Positions 36,118 through 45,385 of a DNA stretch of 64,000 nt are shown in pieces. Under the pieces are notes generated by a model, which made no database searches, was not told the DNA's origin, and saw only the letters and a list, made by a program, of their open reading frames with translations. The stretch lies in contig NZ_PVTJ01000007.1 in assembly GCF_003002955.1 (NCBI RefSeq), positions 306,438 through 370,437 on the forward strand, given 5' to 3'. The stretch is from Glycomyces artemisiae. Its GTDB lineage: Bacteria > Actinomycetota > Actinomycetes > Mycobacteriales > Micromonosporaceae. Positions within the stretch are counted from its first letter, which is position 1; every line of letters begins with the position of its first letter. The translations under genes were made by a program, and so were the position numbers.

Positions 36118-37083
36118 CTACTTCGCGGTGAGGACGATCTTGCCGAAGTGGCCGCCCGCGTTCATGATGCGGTGGGCTTCGGCGGCGTCGCCGAGGGGGA
36201 GGCGGGTGGTGACGACGGGCTTGACGTCGCCGGTGTCGAGGGCGGGCCAGACGCGTTCGAAGACCTCGGCGAGGATCTGGCGGCGCTGTTCCAGGGGGCG
36301 GGCGCGGAGGGTGGTGCCGGTGATGGTGGCGCGCTTGGCGAGGAGGCCGCCGAGGTGGATCTGGGCGGCGTTCCCTTGCTGGAGGCCGATGATGGCGAGG
36401 CGGCCGTCCTGGGCGAGGGCCTTGAGGTTCGGCTCGAAGTAGGCGGCGCCGATGACGTCGAGGATCGCGTCGGCGCCCCCGGCCTCCTGGGCGAGGGCGG
36501 CGAAGTCCTCGCTGCGGTAGTCGACGACGCGGTCGGCGCCGAGCGCTTCGAGCTTCTTCGCGTGCTCGGCGCGGGCGGTGGTCCAGGTCTCGGCGTCGGC
36601 GAGCTTGCGGGCGAACTGGACGGCGAAGGTGCCGACGCCGCCCGCGCCGCCGTGGACGAGGACGCGGCGCTTGCCGGGGGCGTCCTGTCCGAGCAGGTAG
36701 CCGAGGTTGGAGTAGACGGTGGCGGCGGCCTCGGGGAGGCCCGCGGCCTCGACGAGGTCGACGTTCTCGGGGGTGGGCAGGACGAGCCCGGCGTCGACGG
36801 CGACGTACTGGGCGTAGCCGCCGCCGGGGAGCAGGGCGCAGACCTCGGCGCCGAGGAGGGTCGCGTTGTCGGCGCTGCCGACGTCGACGATGGTCCCGGA
36901 GACCTCCAGGCCGGGCCAGGCCGGGGCGCCTTGCGGGGGCGGGTAGTGGCCCGCGACCTGGAGGAGGTCGGCGCGGTTGACGCCGGCGGCGGCGACCTCG
37001 ATGAGCACTTCGTCGGGGCCGGGCGCGGGTTCGGGCACCTGGGCGGCGGTCAGGCTCCCGCCGGACACGGTCATGGCAAGCAT
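36118..37083 (-). CDS. NAD(P)H:quinone oxidoreductase, zinc-free MDR family (PIG3-like)
   Basis: The 321-residue medium-chain dehydrogenase/reductase has GVNRADLLQVAGHYPPPQGAP, a characteristic of PIG3/TP53I3-type quinone reductases, and the NADPH-binding GGAGGVGTFAVQFAR near residue 147. The cysteines needed for catalytic or structural zinc are absent. It probably reduces quinones or enones. The ATG at 37083 lacks a ribosome binding site but TACTAT lies exactly 6 bases upstream, favouring it over the in-frame ATG 9 bases later. Confidence 0.88.
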   Translation of the reverse strand: MLAMTVSGGSLTAAQVPEPAPGPDEVLIEVAAAGVNRADLLQVAGHYPPPQGAPAWPGLEVSGTIVDVGSADNATLLGAEVCALLPGGGYAQYVAVDAGLVLPTPENVDLVEAAGLPEAAATVYSNLGYLLGQDAPGKRRVLVHGGAGGVGTFAVQFARKLADAETWTTARAEHAKKLEALGADRVVDYRSEDFAALAQEAGGADAILDVIGAAYFEPNLKALAQDGRLAIIGLQQGNAAQIHLGGLLAKRATITGTTLRARPLEQRRQILAEVFERVWPALDTGDVKPVVTTRLPLGDAAEAHRIMNAGGHFGKIVLTAK

Positions 37084-37184
37084 TCCCGCATAGTATGACT
37101 GCCGCTGGAGCCCAAAGCGACATACCCGTCAGTAAGTCATATCAGGACCCCGGCGATTGACGGATTCCTTTGCGCCGCAACGGT

Positions 37185-38159
37185 TTACGGGTTCTCGCTG
37201 GAGTGGCCGGGGAAGAGGTGCGCGGCCGGGTCGATCGCGACTGCGGCGTTGTTGACGGCCGTCGCGGCCTCGCCGAAGCCCGTCGCGATGAGCTTGACCT
37301 TGCCGGGGTAGGCGGCGATGTCGCCCGCGGCGTACACGCGCGGGAGGCTCGCGGCCATCGTGGAGTCGACGCTGATCGTGCGGTGGTCGAGGTCCAGGCC
37401 CCACTCCCCCAGCGGCCCGAGGTCGGCGGTGAAGCCGAGCGCGGCGACGACCGCGTCGGCGGGGAGTTCGCGCGGGCCCTCGTCCTTGACGTCGATCGCG
37501 ACGCCTTCCACATGCGTGGTGCCGTGGATCGCGGTGACCTGGGCGTTCACGATGATCGGCACGCCGAGGGCGCGCACGCGGTCGATCGTGGCGGCGTGGG
37601 CGCGGAACCGCTCGCGGCGGTGGACGATCACGGTGGAGCGGGCCACGCCGTGGAGGGCGAGCGCCCAGTCGAACGCGGAGTCGCCGCCGCCGACGATGAC
37701 GACGTCCTGCCCGGCGTGGGCGGCGAGCTCGGGGACGAAGTAGACGATCCCGGCGCCGCGGAACCCTTCGGCCGCAGGGAGGGGCCGGGGCGCGAAGCTG
37801 CCGAGGCCGCCGGTGATGAGCAGGGCCTTCGCCTCGACGCGGAGGTCGCCGGTGAGGTCGAGCACGGGCAGGCCGTCCACGTGCTGGAGCTTGAGGGCCT
37901 GGTGGCCGAGGAGGTAGAGCGGCTCGAAGGGGGCGGCCTGGCGCAGGAGGTTCTCGACGAGGTCGCGGCCCTTGATCTCGGGGAACCCGCCGACGTCGAA
38001 GATCTGCTTCTCGGGGTACATGGCGGTGATCTGGCCGCCCGCTTCGGGGAGCGTGTCGATCACGGCGGTGCGCAGGCCCCGGAAGCCCGCGTAGTAGGCG
38101 GCGAAGAGGCCGGTCGGCCCGGCGCCGACGATCGCGAGGTCCACTGTGGCTAGGGGCAT
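37185..38159 (-). CDS. Thioredoxin reductase-like ferredoxin/flavodoxin-NADP+ reductase
   Basis: The 324-residue two-dinucleotide-fold flavoprotein has VGAGPTGLFAAYYAG (FAD), then VIVGGGDSAFDWAL (NADPH), and the late AAGDIAAYPGKVKLIATGFGEAA. It lacks the CxxC of thioredoxin reductase, and GGQITAMYP plus the KVKLIATGFGEA end are typical of the YumC-type ferredoxin-NADP reductases. It passes electrons between NADPH and ferredoxin. No ferredoxin gene is next to it. It lies in the same direction as the quinone reductase but 101 bases away. Confidence 0.9.
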   Translation of the reverse strand: MPLATVDLAIVGAGPTGLFAAYYAGFRGLRTAVIDTLPEAGGQITAMYPEKQIFDVGGFPEIKGRDLVENLLRQAAPFEPLYLLGHQALKLQHVDGLPVLDLTGDLRVEAKALLITGGLGSFAPRPLPAAEGFRGAGIVYFVPELAAHAGQDVVIVGGGDSAFDWALALHGVARSTVIVHRRERFRAHAATIDRVRALGVPIIVNAQVTAIHGTTHVEGVAIDVKDEGPRELPADAVVAALGFTADLGPLGEWGLDLDHRTISVDSTMAASLPRVYAAGDIAAYPGKVKLIATGFGEAATAVNNAAVAIDPAAHLFPGHSSENP

Positions 38160-38220
38160 GGCGTCACCGGCTTCAGGTTGGCGGCAGTTCCCACGATCCT
38201 AGCGGCGGCGGAGGCCCGGC

Positions 38221-38251
38221 GGGGCCGCACAAATCGCTCGCGTGCGGCCCC
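38221..38251 (-). terminator. Hairpin after the PhoX-like gene
   Basis: GGGGCCGCAC and its complement flank an 11-base loop 33 bases past the PhoX-like stop. Confidence 0.55.
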
Positions 38252-38283
38252 GGCCGGGGTCGGAGGCCGGGTCTGATTCGGGG

Positions 38284-39429
38284 TCAGATGCCGCGGAAGG
38301 GGCCGGTGACCTCGTAGGTGATGCCGCCGCTGGAGGAGCCGCTGGTGCCGCGCTGCGACGAGAAGTAGAGGCGGTCCCCGGCGGGGTTGAACGCGGGGCC
38401 GGTGATCTCGGAGCCGCTCTGGCCGGTGAGGCGCAGGAACGGGGCGACCACGTCGTCGGGGGTGATGATGCAGATCTCCATGTTGCCGCCGTCCTCGGCG
38501 ACGAACAGGTCGCCGGAGCCGGAGGCGCCGGTGATGTTGTCGACGCCGGTGAGCGGCGCGCCGGAGACGTTGTCGTCGTAGACCGTGGCGAGGGTGTTCG
38601 CGTCGGCGTCGTAGGCCCAGACCTTGTTGTCGCCCTTGGTGGTGAAGAAGCAGATGCCGCCGTGGTAGTAGCAGCCCTCGCCGCCGTTGAAGCGCTTGGT
38701 GTTCGCGACCTGGTTGCGGGTGGCGGTCGGGGAGCCGTCGGGGTCGGGGACGGTGGCCCACGCGAGGGTCGAGCCGGTCTGGGTGAGGACCTGGAGGGTC
38801 CCGGTGGCGAGGTTCCCCCAGGTGGTGGGCCGGAAGCGGTAGAAGGCGCCGTCGCTGACGTCCTCGGTCAGGTAGACGACGCCGTGGTCGGCGTCGGCCG
38901 CGGCGGCCTCGTGCTTGAAGCGGCCCATGGCGTCGCGGCGCACGGCCGCGTCGGCGCCGAACGGGTCGGTCTCGTAGACGTAGCCGCGGTCGACCTCCTC
39001 GCAGGACAGCCAGGTGTTCCAGGGGGTGGCGCCGCCCGCGCAGTTGGTGCGGGTGCCGTCGAGGGTGCGGTAGGCGTCGACGACGTTCCCGGCGGCGTCG
39101 AAGCGGAGCGCGCCGACCCCGCCGCCGGTGGAGACCTCGGAGTTGGAGACGTAGATCCAGCCTTCGCCGTCGGCGAAGCACGCGCCGCCGTCGGGCGCGG
39201 CGTGCCAGGTGTACGAGGTGCCGGCGACGACCTGCGAGGAGCGGGCCACGATCCGGGAGGTGAACCCGGCGGGCAGCTGGACGCCGCGGGCGTCGGCGGC
39301 CTGGAGGGCGCCGTACGGGCTGGTGCCGGGGACGGCGGGGTAGGCGAAGGAGGGCCTGGTCATGGTGAAGCCGAGCGCGACCGATCCGGCGCCGGCGACC
39401 GCGGCGCGCATGACGTTCCGTCGTTGCAT
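38284..39429 (-). CDS. Secreted PhoX/DUF839-type alkaline phosphatase-like protein
   Basis: The 381-residue protein has a Tat-like N-terminus (MQRRNVMRAAVAGAGSVALG) ending near residue 29. The body carries DUF839/PhoX marks: VSNSEVSTGGGVGALRF, the GGATPWNTWLSCEEV motif with the metal-linked Cys and Glu, HGVVYLTEDVSDGAFYRF, and GGNMEICIITPDD. PhoX enzymes are calcium/iron-dependent phosphomonoesterases exported folded. This member is shorter than typical PhoX (over 450 residues), so activity is uncertain. AAAGGA precedes the ATG. Confidence 0.82.
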   Translation of the reverse strand: MQRRNVMRAAVAGAGSVALGFTMTRPSFAYPAVPGTSPYGALQAADARGVQLPAGFTSRIVARSSQVVAGTSYTWHAAPDGGACFADGEGWIYVSNSEVSTGGGVGALRFDAAGNVVDAYRTLDGTRTNCAGGATPWNTWLSCEEVDRGYVYETDPFGADAAVRRDAMGRFKHEAAAADADHGVVYLTEDVSDGAFYRFRPTTWGNLATGTLQVLTQTGSTLAWATVPDPDGSPTATRNQVANTKRFNGGEGCYYHGGICFFTTKGDNKVWAYDADANTLATVYDDNVSGAPLTGVDNITGASGSGDLFVAEDGGNMEICIITPDDVVAPFLRLTGQSGSEITGPAFNPAGDRLYFSSQRGTSGSSSGGITYEVTGPFRGI

Positions 39430-39600
39430 GGTTGGCAGTCCTTTGAGACGGGATGGGACGCAGCGGAACCGCTGCCGCAGGCCAGCGTAGGGACTTTGCG
39501 GCTTTTGCGAGTAGCTTTCACGAAACGTTCGCGTGACGGGCTGCGGGCCTGCGCCTGAACGCGCGGGGTCCTCCCCCGGGCACGAACTAGACTCGGGGCC

Positions 39601-40590
39601 GTGAAGACGGCACTCATCACCGGGATCACCGGGCAGGACGGCTCCTACCTGGCCGAACTGCTGCTCGCGAAGGGCTACACGGTGCACGGCGTGGTGCGGC
39701 ACGCGTCCTCCCTCATCGCGAACACCTCCCGCCTGGAGGCGGTCTACCAGGACCCGCACGAGTCGGGGCGGCGCCTGTTCCTCCACAAGGGCGACGTCAC
39801 GGACGCGGGCCTCCTGGTCAACCTCATCCGCGACATCGAGCCCGACGAGATCTACAACCTCGCCGCGCAGTCCCATGTGCGCGTGAGCTTCGACCTGCCC
39901 GACTACACGGCGAACGTAACCGCCCTCGGGGCCATCAGGCTTCTGGAGGCCGTGCGCGCCAGCCGGATCGACGCCCGCATCTACCAGGCGTCCACCTCGG
40001 AGATGTTCGGCACCACGGCCCCGCCGCAGGACGAGACCGCCCCGTTCCACCCGAGGAGCCCCTACGGGGTCGCGAAGCTGTTCGCGCACTGGGCCACCGT
40101 GAACTACCGGGAGTCGTACGGGATGTTCGCCGTCAACGGCATCGCGTTCAACCACGAGAGCCCCCGGCGCGGCGAGACGTTCGTGACCCGCAAGATCACG
40201 CGCGCCGTCGCGCGCATCGCCGCCGGCCTGGAGAAGAAGGTCTACCTGGGGAACCTCGACGCCGTGCGCGACTGGGGCTACGCGCCCGAGTACGCCGAGG
40301 CCATGTGGCTCATGCTCCAGCACACCGAGCCCGTCGACTACGTGCTCGCCACCGGCCGCGCCGCCACCGTGCGCGAGTTCGCCGAGGCCGCGTTCGCCCA
40401 CGCCGGGCTCGACTGGCGCGACCACATCGAGCACGACGACCGCTACGAGCGCCCCGCCGAGGTCCCCGAGCTCGTCGGCGACCCCGCCAAGATCGCCCGC
40501 GAGATCGGCTGGCGCGCCCGCGTCCACTGGGACGAACTGGCCCGCGTCATGGTCGACGCCGACCGCAAGGCCCTGCGCGAGGGCTCCTGA
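39601..40590 (+). CDS. gmd: GDP-mannose 4,6-dehydratase
   Basis: This 329-residue extended SDR converts GDP-D-mannose to GDP-4-keto-6-deoxy-D-mannose, a precursor of GDP-fucose or GDP-rhamnose. It has [17 protein letters not shown] at the N-terminus, [12 protein letters not shown], the catalytic Ser/Thr and Glu in QASTSEMFG, and Tyr/Lys in [27 protein letters not shown] is diagnostic for GMD. No fcl/rmd partner is adjacent, so the final sugar is unknown. The GTG start is 7 bases after a TAGACT box and lacks a ribosome binding site. Confidence 0.94.
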   Translation: MKTALITGITGQDGSYLAELLLAKGYTVHGVVRHASSLIANTSRLEAVYQDPHESGRRLFLHKGDVTDAGLLVNLIRDIEPDEIYNLAAQSHVRVSFDLPDYTANVTALGAIRLLEAVRASRIDARIYQASTSEMFGTTAPPQDETAPFHPRSPYGVAKLFAHWATVNYRESYGMFAVNGIAFNHESPRRGETFVTRKITRAVARIAAGLEKKVYLGNLDAVRDWGYAPEYAEAMWLMLQHTEPVDYVLATGRAATVREFAEAAFAHAGLDWRDHIEHDDRYERPAEVPELVGDPAKIAREIGWRARVHWDELARVMVDADRKALREGS

Positions 40591-40609
40591 CGCGGCTACC
40601 ATCGCGGGC

Positions 40610-41446
40610 ATGACTCAGCTCAGCGACACGGTGAAGCTCAACGACGGCGCGTCGATGCCCCGGCTCGGATACGGGACCTACAAGGTCGGCGACGACGAGG
40701 CGCAGGAGGCCGTCGAAGCGGCCCTCGCCACCGGGTACCGGCTCATCGACACCGCCGAGATGTACGGCAACGAGGTCGGCGTGGGCCGGGCCGTCAACGG
40801 CTCCGGCGTCCCCCGCTCGGAGGTGTTCCTGACCACGAAGGTCTGGAACGACCACCACGGCGCGAAGGCCGCCCGCGAGGCCCTCGAAGCCTCCCTGGAG
40901 CGCCTCGGCACCGACTACCTCGACCTGTACCTGATCCACTGGCCCTCCCCCAAGCAGGGCCTGTACGTCGAGACCTACGAAGCGCTCCTCCAGGCGAAGG
41001 CCGACGGGCTCATCCGCTCGGCGGGCGTCTCGAACTTCAACCCCGAGCACCTGGAGCAGGTCCACGAGGGCACCGGCGTGTGGCCCGCGGTCAACCAGGT
41101 CGAGCTGCACCCGTACTTCAACCAGCCGGAGCTGCGCGCCTGGCAGGCCGAGCGCGGCATCGCCACCGAGTCGTGGGGGCCGCTGGGCCAGCGCACCGGC
41201 TCGGTCCTCGCCGAGCCCGCGGTGACCGCGGCCGCCGAGGCGCACGGGAGGACCCCCGGGCAGGTCGTCATCCGCTGGCACCTCCAGAACGGGTGCATCG
41301 TGATCCCCAAGTCCGCGAAGCCGAGCCGCATCGCCGAGAACTTCGACGTCTTCGGCTTCGAGCTGACCGCGCAGGAAGTGGCCGCGATCAGCGCCCTGGA
41401 GACCGGGGAGCGGCAGGGCATCGACCCCGCCAGCGGCGAGCGGTAG
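40610..41446 (+). CDS. Aldo/keto reductase (AKR5-like)
   Basis: The 278-residue (beta/alpha)8 NADPH-dependent reductase shows the catalytic set: Asp and Tyr in LIDTAEMYGNE, Lys in LTTKVWND, and His in LYLIHWPSP. NADPH-binding VIPKSAKPSRIAENFDVF is at the C-terminus. It is 50-60 percent similar by eye to the next gene, an apparent tandem duplicate. The ATG lies 7 bases after TACCAT with no ribosome binding site. Substrate is unknown; related enzymes reduce diketogluconate or methylglyoxal-like aldehydes. Confidence 0.9.
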   Translation: MTQLSDTVKLNDGASMPRLGYGTYKVGDDEAQEAVEAALATGYRLIDTAEMYGNEVGVGRAVNGSGVPRSEVFLTTKVWNDHHGAKAAREALEASLERLGTDYLDLYLIHWPSPKQGLYVETYEALLQAKADGLIRSAGVSNFNPEHLEQVHEGTGVWPAVNQVELHPYFNQPELRAWQAERGIATESWGPLGQRTGSVLAEPAVTAAAEAHGRTPGQVVIRWHLQNGCIVIPKSAKPSRIAENFDVFGFELTAQEVAAISALETGERQGIDPASGER

Positions 41447-41498
41447 GGCGCGGCGGCGGACTGGGCAAACCGGCCGGCAGGTGAGTAGCTTTGCGCGC

Positions 41499-42332
41499 AT
41501 GAGCGAACTGAGCACGGCAATCACCTTGAGCGGCGGCGCGAGCATCCCGCGGTTCGGCTACGGCACCTTCAGGATCGAGGACGGCGACACGCAGGCGGCC
41601 GTCGAGACCGCCCTGGAGACCGGCTACCGGCTCCTGGACACGGCGGTCGGCTACGGCAACGAGGAGGGCGTGGGCCGCGCCGTCGCCGCCTCCGGCCTCA
41701 AGCGCGAAGAGGTGTTCCTGACCAGCAAGGTCTGGGAGCACGGCTACGACGACGTGCGCCGCAACCTCGACGAGTCCCTGGAGCGGCTGGGCACCGACTA
41801 CCTCGACCTGTACCTGCTGCACTGGCCCCGCCCGAACGTCGACCTGTACGTCGAGTCCTGGCAGGCGCTCCTCGACGCCCGCTCCGAGGGCCTCATCCGC
41901 GCCGCGGGCGTCTCGAACTTCACGATCGAGCACCTCGACCGCATCGAGGCCGAGACCGGCGCGGCCGCGGAGCTCAACCAGGTCGAGCTGCACCCGTACT
42001 TCGCCCAGCCCGAACTGCGCGCCTACCACGCCGAGCACCTCATCGCGACCGAGTCCTGGGGCCCGCTCGCCCTCCGCGGCGGCGCCCTCTTCGACGAGCC
42101 GGCCCTCCAGGCCGTCGCCGCAGCCCACGACCGCACCCCCGCCCAGGTGGCGCTGCGCTGGAACCTCCAGCGCGGCAACGTGGTCATCCCCAAATCGGTG
42201 ACCCCCGACCGCATCCGCGAGAACTGGGCCGTCCTCGACTTCGCCCTCACCGACGAGGACCTGGCCGCGATCGACGCCCTCGACACGGGCGTCCGCCAGG
42301 GCGGCGACCCCCTGGTCGTCGGCAACGACTAG
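41499..42332 (+). CDS. Aldo/keto reductase, tandem paralogue
   Basis: This 277-residue paralogue of the preceding gene keeps the catalytic residues (LLDTAVGYGNE, LTSKVWEH, LYLLHWPRP) and the C-terminal cofactor loop VIPKSVTPDRIRENW. The start at 41499 was chosen by alignment with the first copy (both begin about five residues before the first strand) and because TAGCTT is 7 bases upstream. An in-frame GTG at 41481 is possible. A strong terminator follows. Confidence 0.9.
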   Translation: MSELSTAITLSGGASIPRFGYGTFRIEDGDTQAAVETALETGYRLLDTAVGYGNEEGVGRAVAASGLKREEVFLTSKVWEHGYDDVRRNLDESLERLGTDYLDLYLLHWPRPNVDLYVESWQALLDARSEGLIRAAGVSNFTIEHLDRIEAETGAAAELNQVELHPYFAQPELRAYHAEHLIATESWGPLALRGGALFDEPALQAVAAAHDRTPAQVALRWNLQRGNVVIPKSVTPDRIRENWAVLDFALTDEDLAAIDALDTGVRQGGDPLVVGND

Positions 42333-42341
42333 CGAACAGAA

Positions 42342-42372
42342 AAGGGCCCCGCGCGGATCGCGCGGGGCCCTT
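42342..42372. terminator. Bidirectional terminator
   Basis: A 14-base stem AAGGGCCCCGCGCG with loop GAT lies between the convergent aldo/keto reductase and lipoprotein genes. Confidence 0.85.
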
Positions 42373-42382
42373 CGGTTCGCCG

Positions 42383-43435
42383 TCAGAACACGAGTTCGCG
42401 CTCTGTCGCGGCGGGCGTGTCGACGAACGCGTAGCCGTCGCCGCCGTCGAGGTTCTCCAGGTCGCCGACCGGGGTGAACACGAGCGTCGCGCCCGCGGCG
42501 TCCTCGGGGACGGCGAACACGGCCGTGTACCGCATGGTCCCGTCGGTGTCCGGCAGCTCCTCGGCGGACCAGGCGGTCGCGGCGACCGGCTCTCCGCCCG
42601 CCTGGACGGTCAGCGCGGACTCGTCGAGGTTCCAGCGCAGCGCGGCGTCGGCGTAGCTGCACCAGTTGAACCTGACGTCGAGGAAAACCGTGCCCGGTTC
42701 GGCCCAGCCCTCCTCGGGCCGCCAGGCCGAGCGGTCGCTCTCGACGAAACTGCTGCCGCAGGTGAGGCGCCACGCATTGTCGCCGTTGGCGACCGCGACC
42801 TCCTCGTATCCGAACTCGTCGCCCATGACCGGTCCGAGGGTGCGGCCGTCGTAATAGGCGGCGACCGGATCGACCCGCTCCCCGCTGCGCAGGCTCAGGC
42901 CCTGGGCGCGGCCGTCCTCCTCGACCCACAGCACCGCGTCCTCGCCCTCCGGCACGGCCACGGCGAGGTGCGCGCCCGGCGCCGGGACGGCGTCGAGCTC
43001 GATCCGCTCCTCCCCCGCCTCGATCCAGGCGGCCAGCCCGACCGCCTCGGACTCCAGCGCCGCGGGGTCGTCGGGGTCGACCTGCGACTCCGCGACCAGC
43101 TCCGGCGCCAGCGCGAACTGGTTGACGAGCCATTCCACGTCGCCCGCGGCCTCCGGCAGCTCACCGAGTCCTTCGGCCGCGGCCAGCGCCTCAGGGATCG
43201 CTGCGCCCGCGTGGTGGCAGAGGAGCGCGAGGGAGAAGTGCGGGCCGACGATGGCCGCGTCCTGGTCGAAGAACCACAGGTCGTCGCCGTTGGTGCAGAG
43301 CGCGGAGGCGCCGTCGCCGGTGACGAGCTCGTAGGCCTCGGCCTTCTCGCCGAGGAGCGAGCAGCCCGAAGCGGCCAGCGTGAGGAGGGTGAGGGGGATG
43401 AGGGGTTTGATGAATTTGTCTTGTGTTGTTTGCAC
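42383..43435 (-). CDS. Putative lipoprotein of unknown function
   Basis: The 350-residue protein has a lipoprotein signal peptide with lipobox AASGC (Cys at residue 25). The mature part is acidic with a few cysteines (ALCTNGDD, LLCHHAG, LTCGSSF, NWCSYAD) and no recognised domain. GTG at 43435 was chosen because TATCTT lies 6 bases upstream and the resulting signal peptide has normal length; a GTG at 43456 would add seven residues. A large share of codons is Ala/Glu/Asp, as in other surface proteins here. Confidence 0.75.
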   Translation of the reverse strand: MQTTQDKFIKPLIPLTLLTLAASGCSLLGEKAEAYELVTGDGASALCTNGDDLWFFDQDAAIVGPHFSLALLCHHAGAAIPEALAAAEGLGELPEAAGDVEWLVNQFALAPELVAESQVDPDDPAALESEAVGLAAWIEAGEERIELDAVPAPGAHLAVAVPEGEDAVLWVEEDGRAQGLSLRSGERVDPVAAYYDGRTLGPVMGDEFGYEEVAVANGDNAWRLTCGSSFVESDRSAWRPEEGWAEPGTVFLDVRFNWCSYADAALRWNLDESALTVQAGGEPVAATAWSAEELPDTDGTMRYTAVFAVPEDAAGATLVFTPVGDLENLDGGDGYAFVDTPAATERELVF

Positions 43436-43493
43436 CCGGTGAAGATAGTCGAGCACTCCGGGTCATGACTCAGTAGACGGTCACGGTCCGGGG

Positions 43494-44114
43494 TCAGCCG
43501 ATGCCGTGGCGGACGGCCCAGAGGGCGGCCTGGGTGCGGTCGGCGGCGCCGATTCTGCGGAGGAGGTTGGTGACGTGGGTCTTGACGGTCTTCTCGGAGA
43601 CGCCGAGGGCGCGGGCGATCTGGCGGTTGGTCTGGCCCTTGGCGATGAGGCCGAGGACCTGGCTCTCGCGAGGGGTGAGGTTGGGGGCGGCGGGGGCGGT
43701 GGAGCCGTTCATCAAGCCGCGCATGGCGACCGGGGAGAGGAGGAGCTGCCCGGAGTGGACGGTGCGGATGGCGCTGGCGAGGGCGTCGGGGTCGATGTCC
43801 TTGTAGACGAACCCGGCGGCGCCGGAGCCGATCGCGGAGGGGACGCGCTCGGCGTCGGTGGCCGAGGTGAGGACGAGGATGCGGGAGCGGGACTCGCCGA
43901 GCCGGTCGAGGACCCCTTGGCCGTCGAGGCCGGGCATCTTGAGGTCGAGGAGGACCACGTCGGGGTCGAGGGCGGCGATGGCGGCGAGGGCCTCTTCGCC
44001 GTCGCCCGCTTCGCCGACGACCACGAGGTCGGGTTCGAGTTCGAGGTAGCCGCGCAGGCCGCGGCGGACGACGGGGTGGTCGTCGACGAGGAGGAGGCGG
44101 ATCGGGTCAGACAT
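43494..44114 (-). CDS. NarL/FixJ-family response regulator
   Basis: The 206-residue protein has a receiver domain (LLLVDDHPVVRRGL, phospho-acceptor Asp57 in VVLLDLKMPG, Lys in GFVYKDI) and a LuxR-type helix-turn-helix (NLTPRESQVLGLIAKGQTNRQIARALGVSEKTVKTHV). Its ATG overlaps the end of the histidine kinase gene by 8 bases, so the pair is translated together. Target genes are not evident. Confidence 0.93.
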   Translation of the reverse strand: MSDPIRLLLVDDHPVVRRGLRGYLELEPDLVVVGEAGDGEEALAAIAALDPDVVLLDLKMPGLDGQGVLDRLGESRSRILVLTSATDAERVPSAIGSGAAGFVYKDIDPDALASAIRTVHSGQLLLSPVAMRGLMNGSTAPAAPNLTPRESQVLGLIAKGQTNRQIARALGVSEKTVKTHVTNLLRRIGAADRTQAALWAVRHGIG

Positions 44115-45261
44115 CGCTGCCTTCTCTTTCAGTGTCGTCGGAGGCATTGTCGAGGATCAGGGTGACGACGGTGCCTTCGCCGGGGGCGGTGGCGAGGTGG
44201 AGGTCGCCGCCGAGGGCCTTGGCGCGCTCGCGCATCGACAGGAGGCCGAGGCCGCGGGTGGCGGCCTCGTCGGCGTCGAAGCCCAGGCCGTCGTCGGCGA
44301 TCGTGATGCGTTCGGACTCGATCGTGAGGGTCACGTTGCGGGCCTTGGCGTGCCGGAAGGCGTTGCCGAGGGCTTCCTGGACGAGGCGGAGCACTTCGAC
44401 CTCGCCGTCGCGGGAGAGGTCGACGGGCGAGCGGACCGCGAAGTGGACGCTGGTGTCGTGGAGGCGGTCGAGGAGCGCGGTGTGGCGCCGGAGGGTCTCC
44501 ACGAGGCCGTGGACGTCGAGGTCGGCGGGGCGGAGCTCGACGATGACGCCGCGCAGTTCCGCCACGGCCTCGGCGGCGAGCTGCTCCACTTCGTCGAGGC
44601 GCTCGCGGGCGGCGGCGGGGTCCTCGGGGAGGAGCTTCCCGGCGGCGCGGGCCGAGAGGCGCAGGGAGAACAGGCGCTGCATGACGGCGTCGTGGAGTTC
44701 GCGGGCGAGGCGGTTGCGCTCCTCGACCACGGTGAGCTCGCGGCTGCGCTCGTAGAGGCGGGCGTTGGTGATCGCGATGGCCGCGTGGGAGGCGAGGAGC
44801 TCGATGAGGTCGGTGTCGGCCGCGGTGAACCCGGGCTTCCCGAGGTCGTTGGTGAGGACGACGATGCCGAGGATGCGGTCGCCGTCGCGGATGGGGACGC
44901 CGAGGAGCGCGGCCATCGCCGGGTGGGCCTTGGGCCACCAGCGGAAGCGCGGGTCGCGGCGCAGGTCGTCGAGGCGGATCGGCTCGGTCTCGGCGAGGAT
45001 CGCCGCGAGCATGCCGTGCTGGCGCGGGAGGGGGCCGATCTCCAGGCGCTGCTCCTCGCCGATGCCGTCGGTGATGAACTCCGCGAACCCGCCGTCGTCG
45101 TCGGGGATGCCGATCGCGGCGTAGTCGGCGCCCACGAGGCGCCGCGCCGAGGAGACGATCACTTCGAGGACCTGGTGCACGGACAGGTGCCTGGTGATCG
45201 CGCCGACGGCCGCCGACACCTCGTGCAGCAGGGCGGCGGGATCAGAGTGGGAGGCGGTCAC
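44107..45261 (-). CDS. GAF-domain sensor histidine kinase (HisKA_3 type)
   Basis: The 384-residue soluble kinase has a GAF domain (about 20-170), a HisKA_3 dimerisation segment with phospho-acceptor His190 in ERNRLARELHDAV, and an HATPase domain with RLVQEALGNAFRHA (N box), IADDGLGFD (G1) and GLGLLSMRERA (G2). There are no membrane helices. The GAF core resembles DevS/DosT-type sensors, but whether it binds haem is not shown. The GTG at 45261 lies 6 bases after TAGATT, a likely leaderless start. It is coupled to the response regulator downstream. Confidence 0.92.
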   Translation of the reverse strand: MTASHSDPAALLHEVSAAVGAITRHLSVHQVLEVIVSSARRLVGADYAAIGIPDDDGGFAEFITDGIGEEQRLEIGPLPRQHGMLAAILAETEPIRLDDLRRDPRFRWWPKAHPAMAALLGVPIRDGDRILGIVVLTNDLGKPGFTAADTDLIELLASHAAIAITNARLYERSRELTVVEERNRLARELHDAVMQRLFSLRLSARAAGKLLPEDPAAARERLDEVEQLAAEAVAELRGVIVELRPADLDVHGLVETLRRHTALLDRLHDTSVHFAVRSPVDLSRDGEVEVLRLVQEALGNAFRHAKARNVTLTIESERITIADDGLGFDADEAATRGLGLLSMRERAKALGGDLHLATAPGEGTVVTLILDNASDDTEREGSDV

Positions 45262-45385
45262 GGCACGAATCTAGCCCAGGATCGGGCGGCCGCGGCTCAG
45301 TCGCTGGTCTTAAGACCTGCGGACCGGGACCGGCTGCGACCTCGGGCCGATGTGCGCGGCCCCGGGCGGCAATAGCGTCGCTGCC

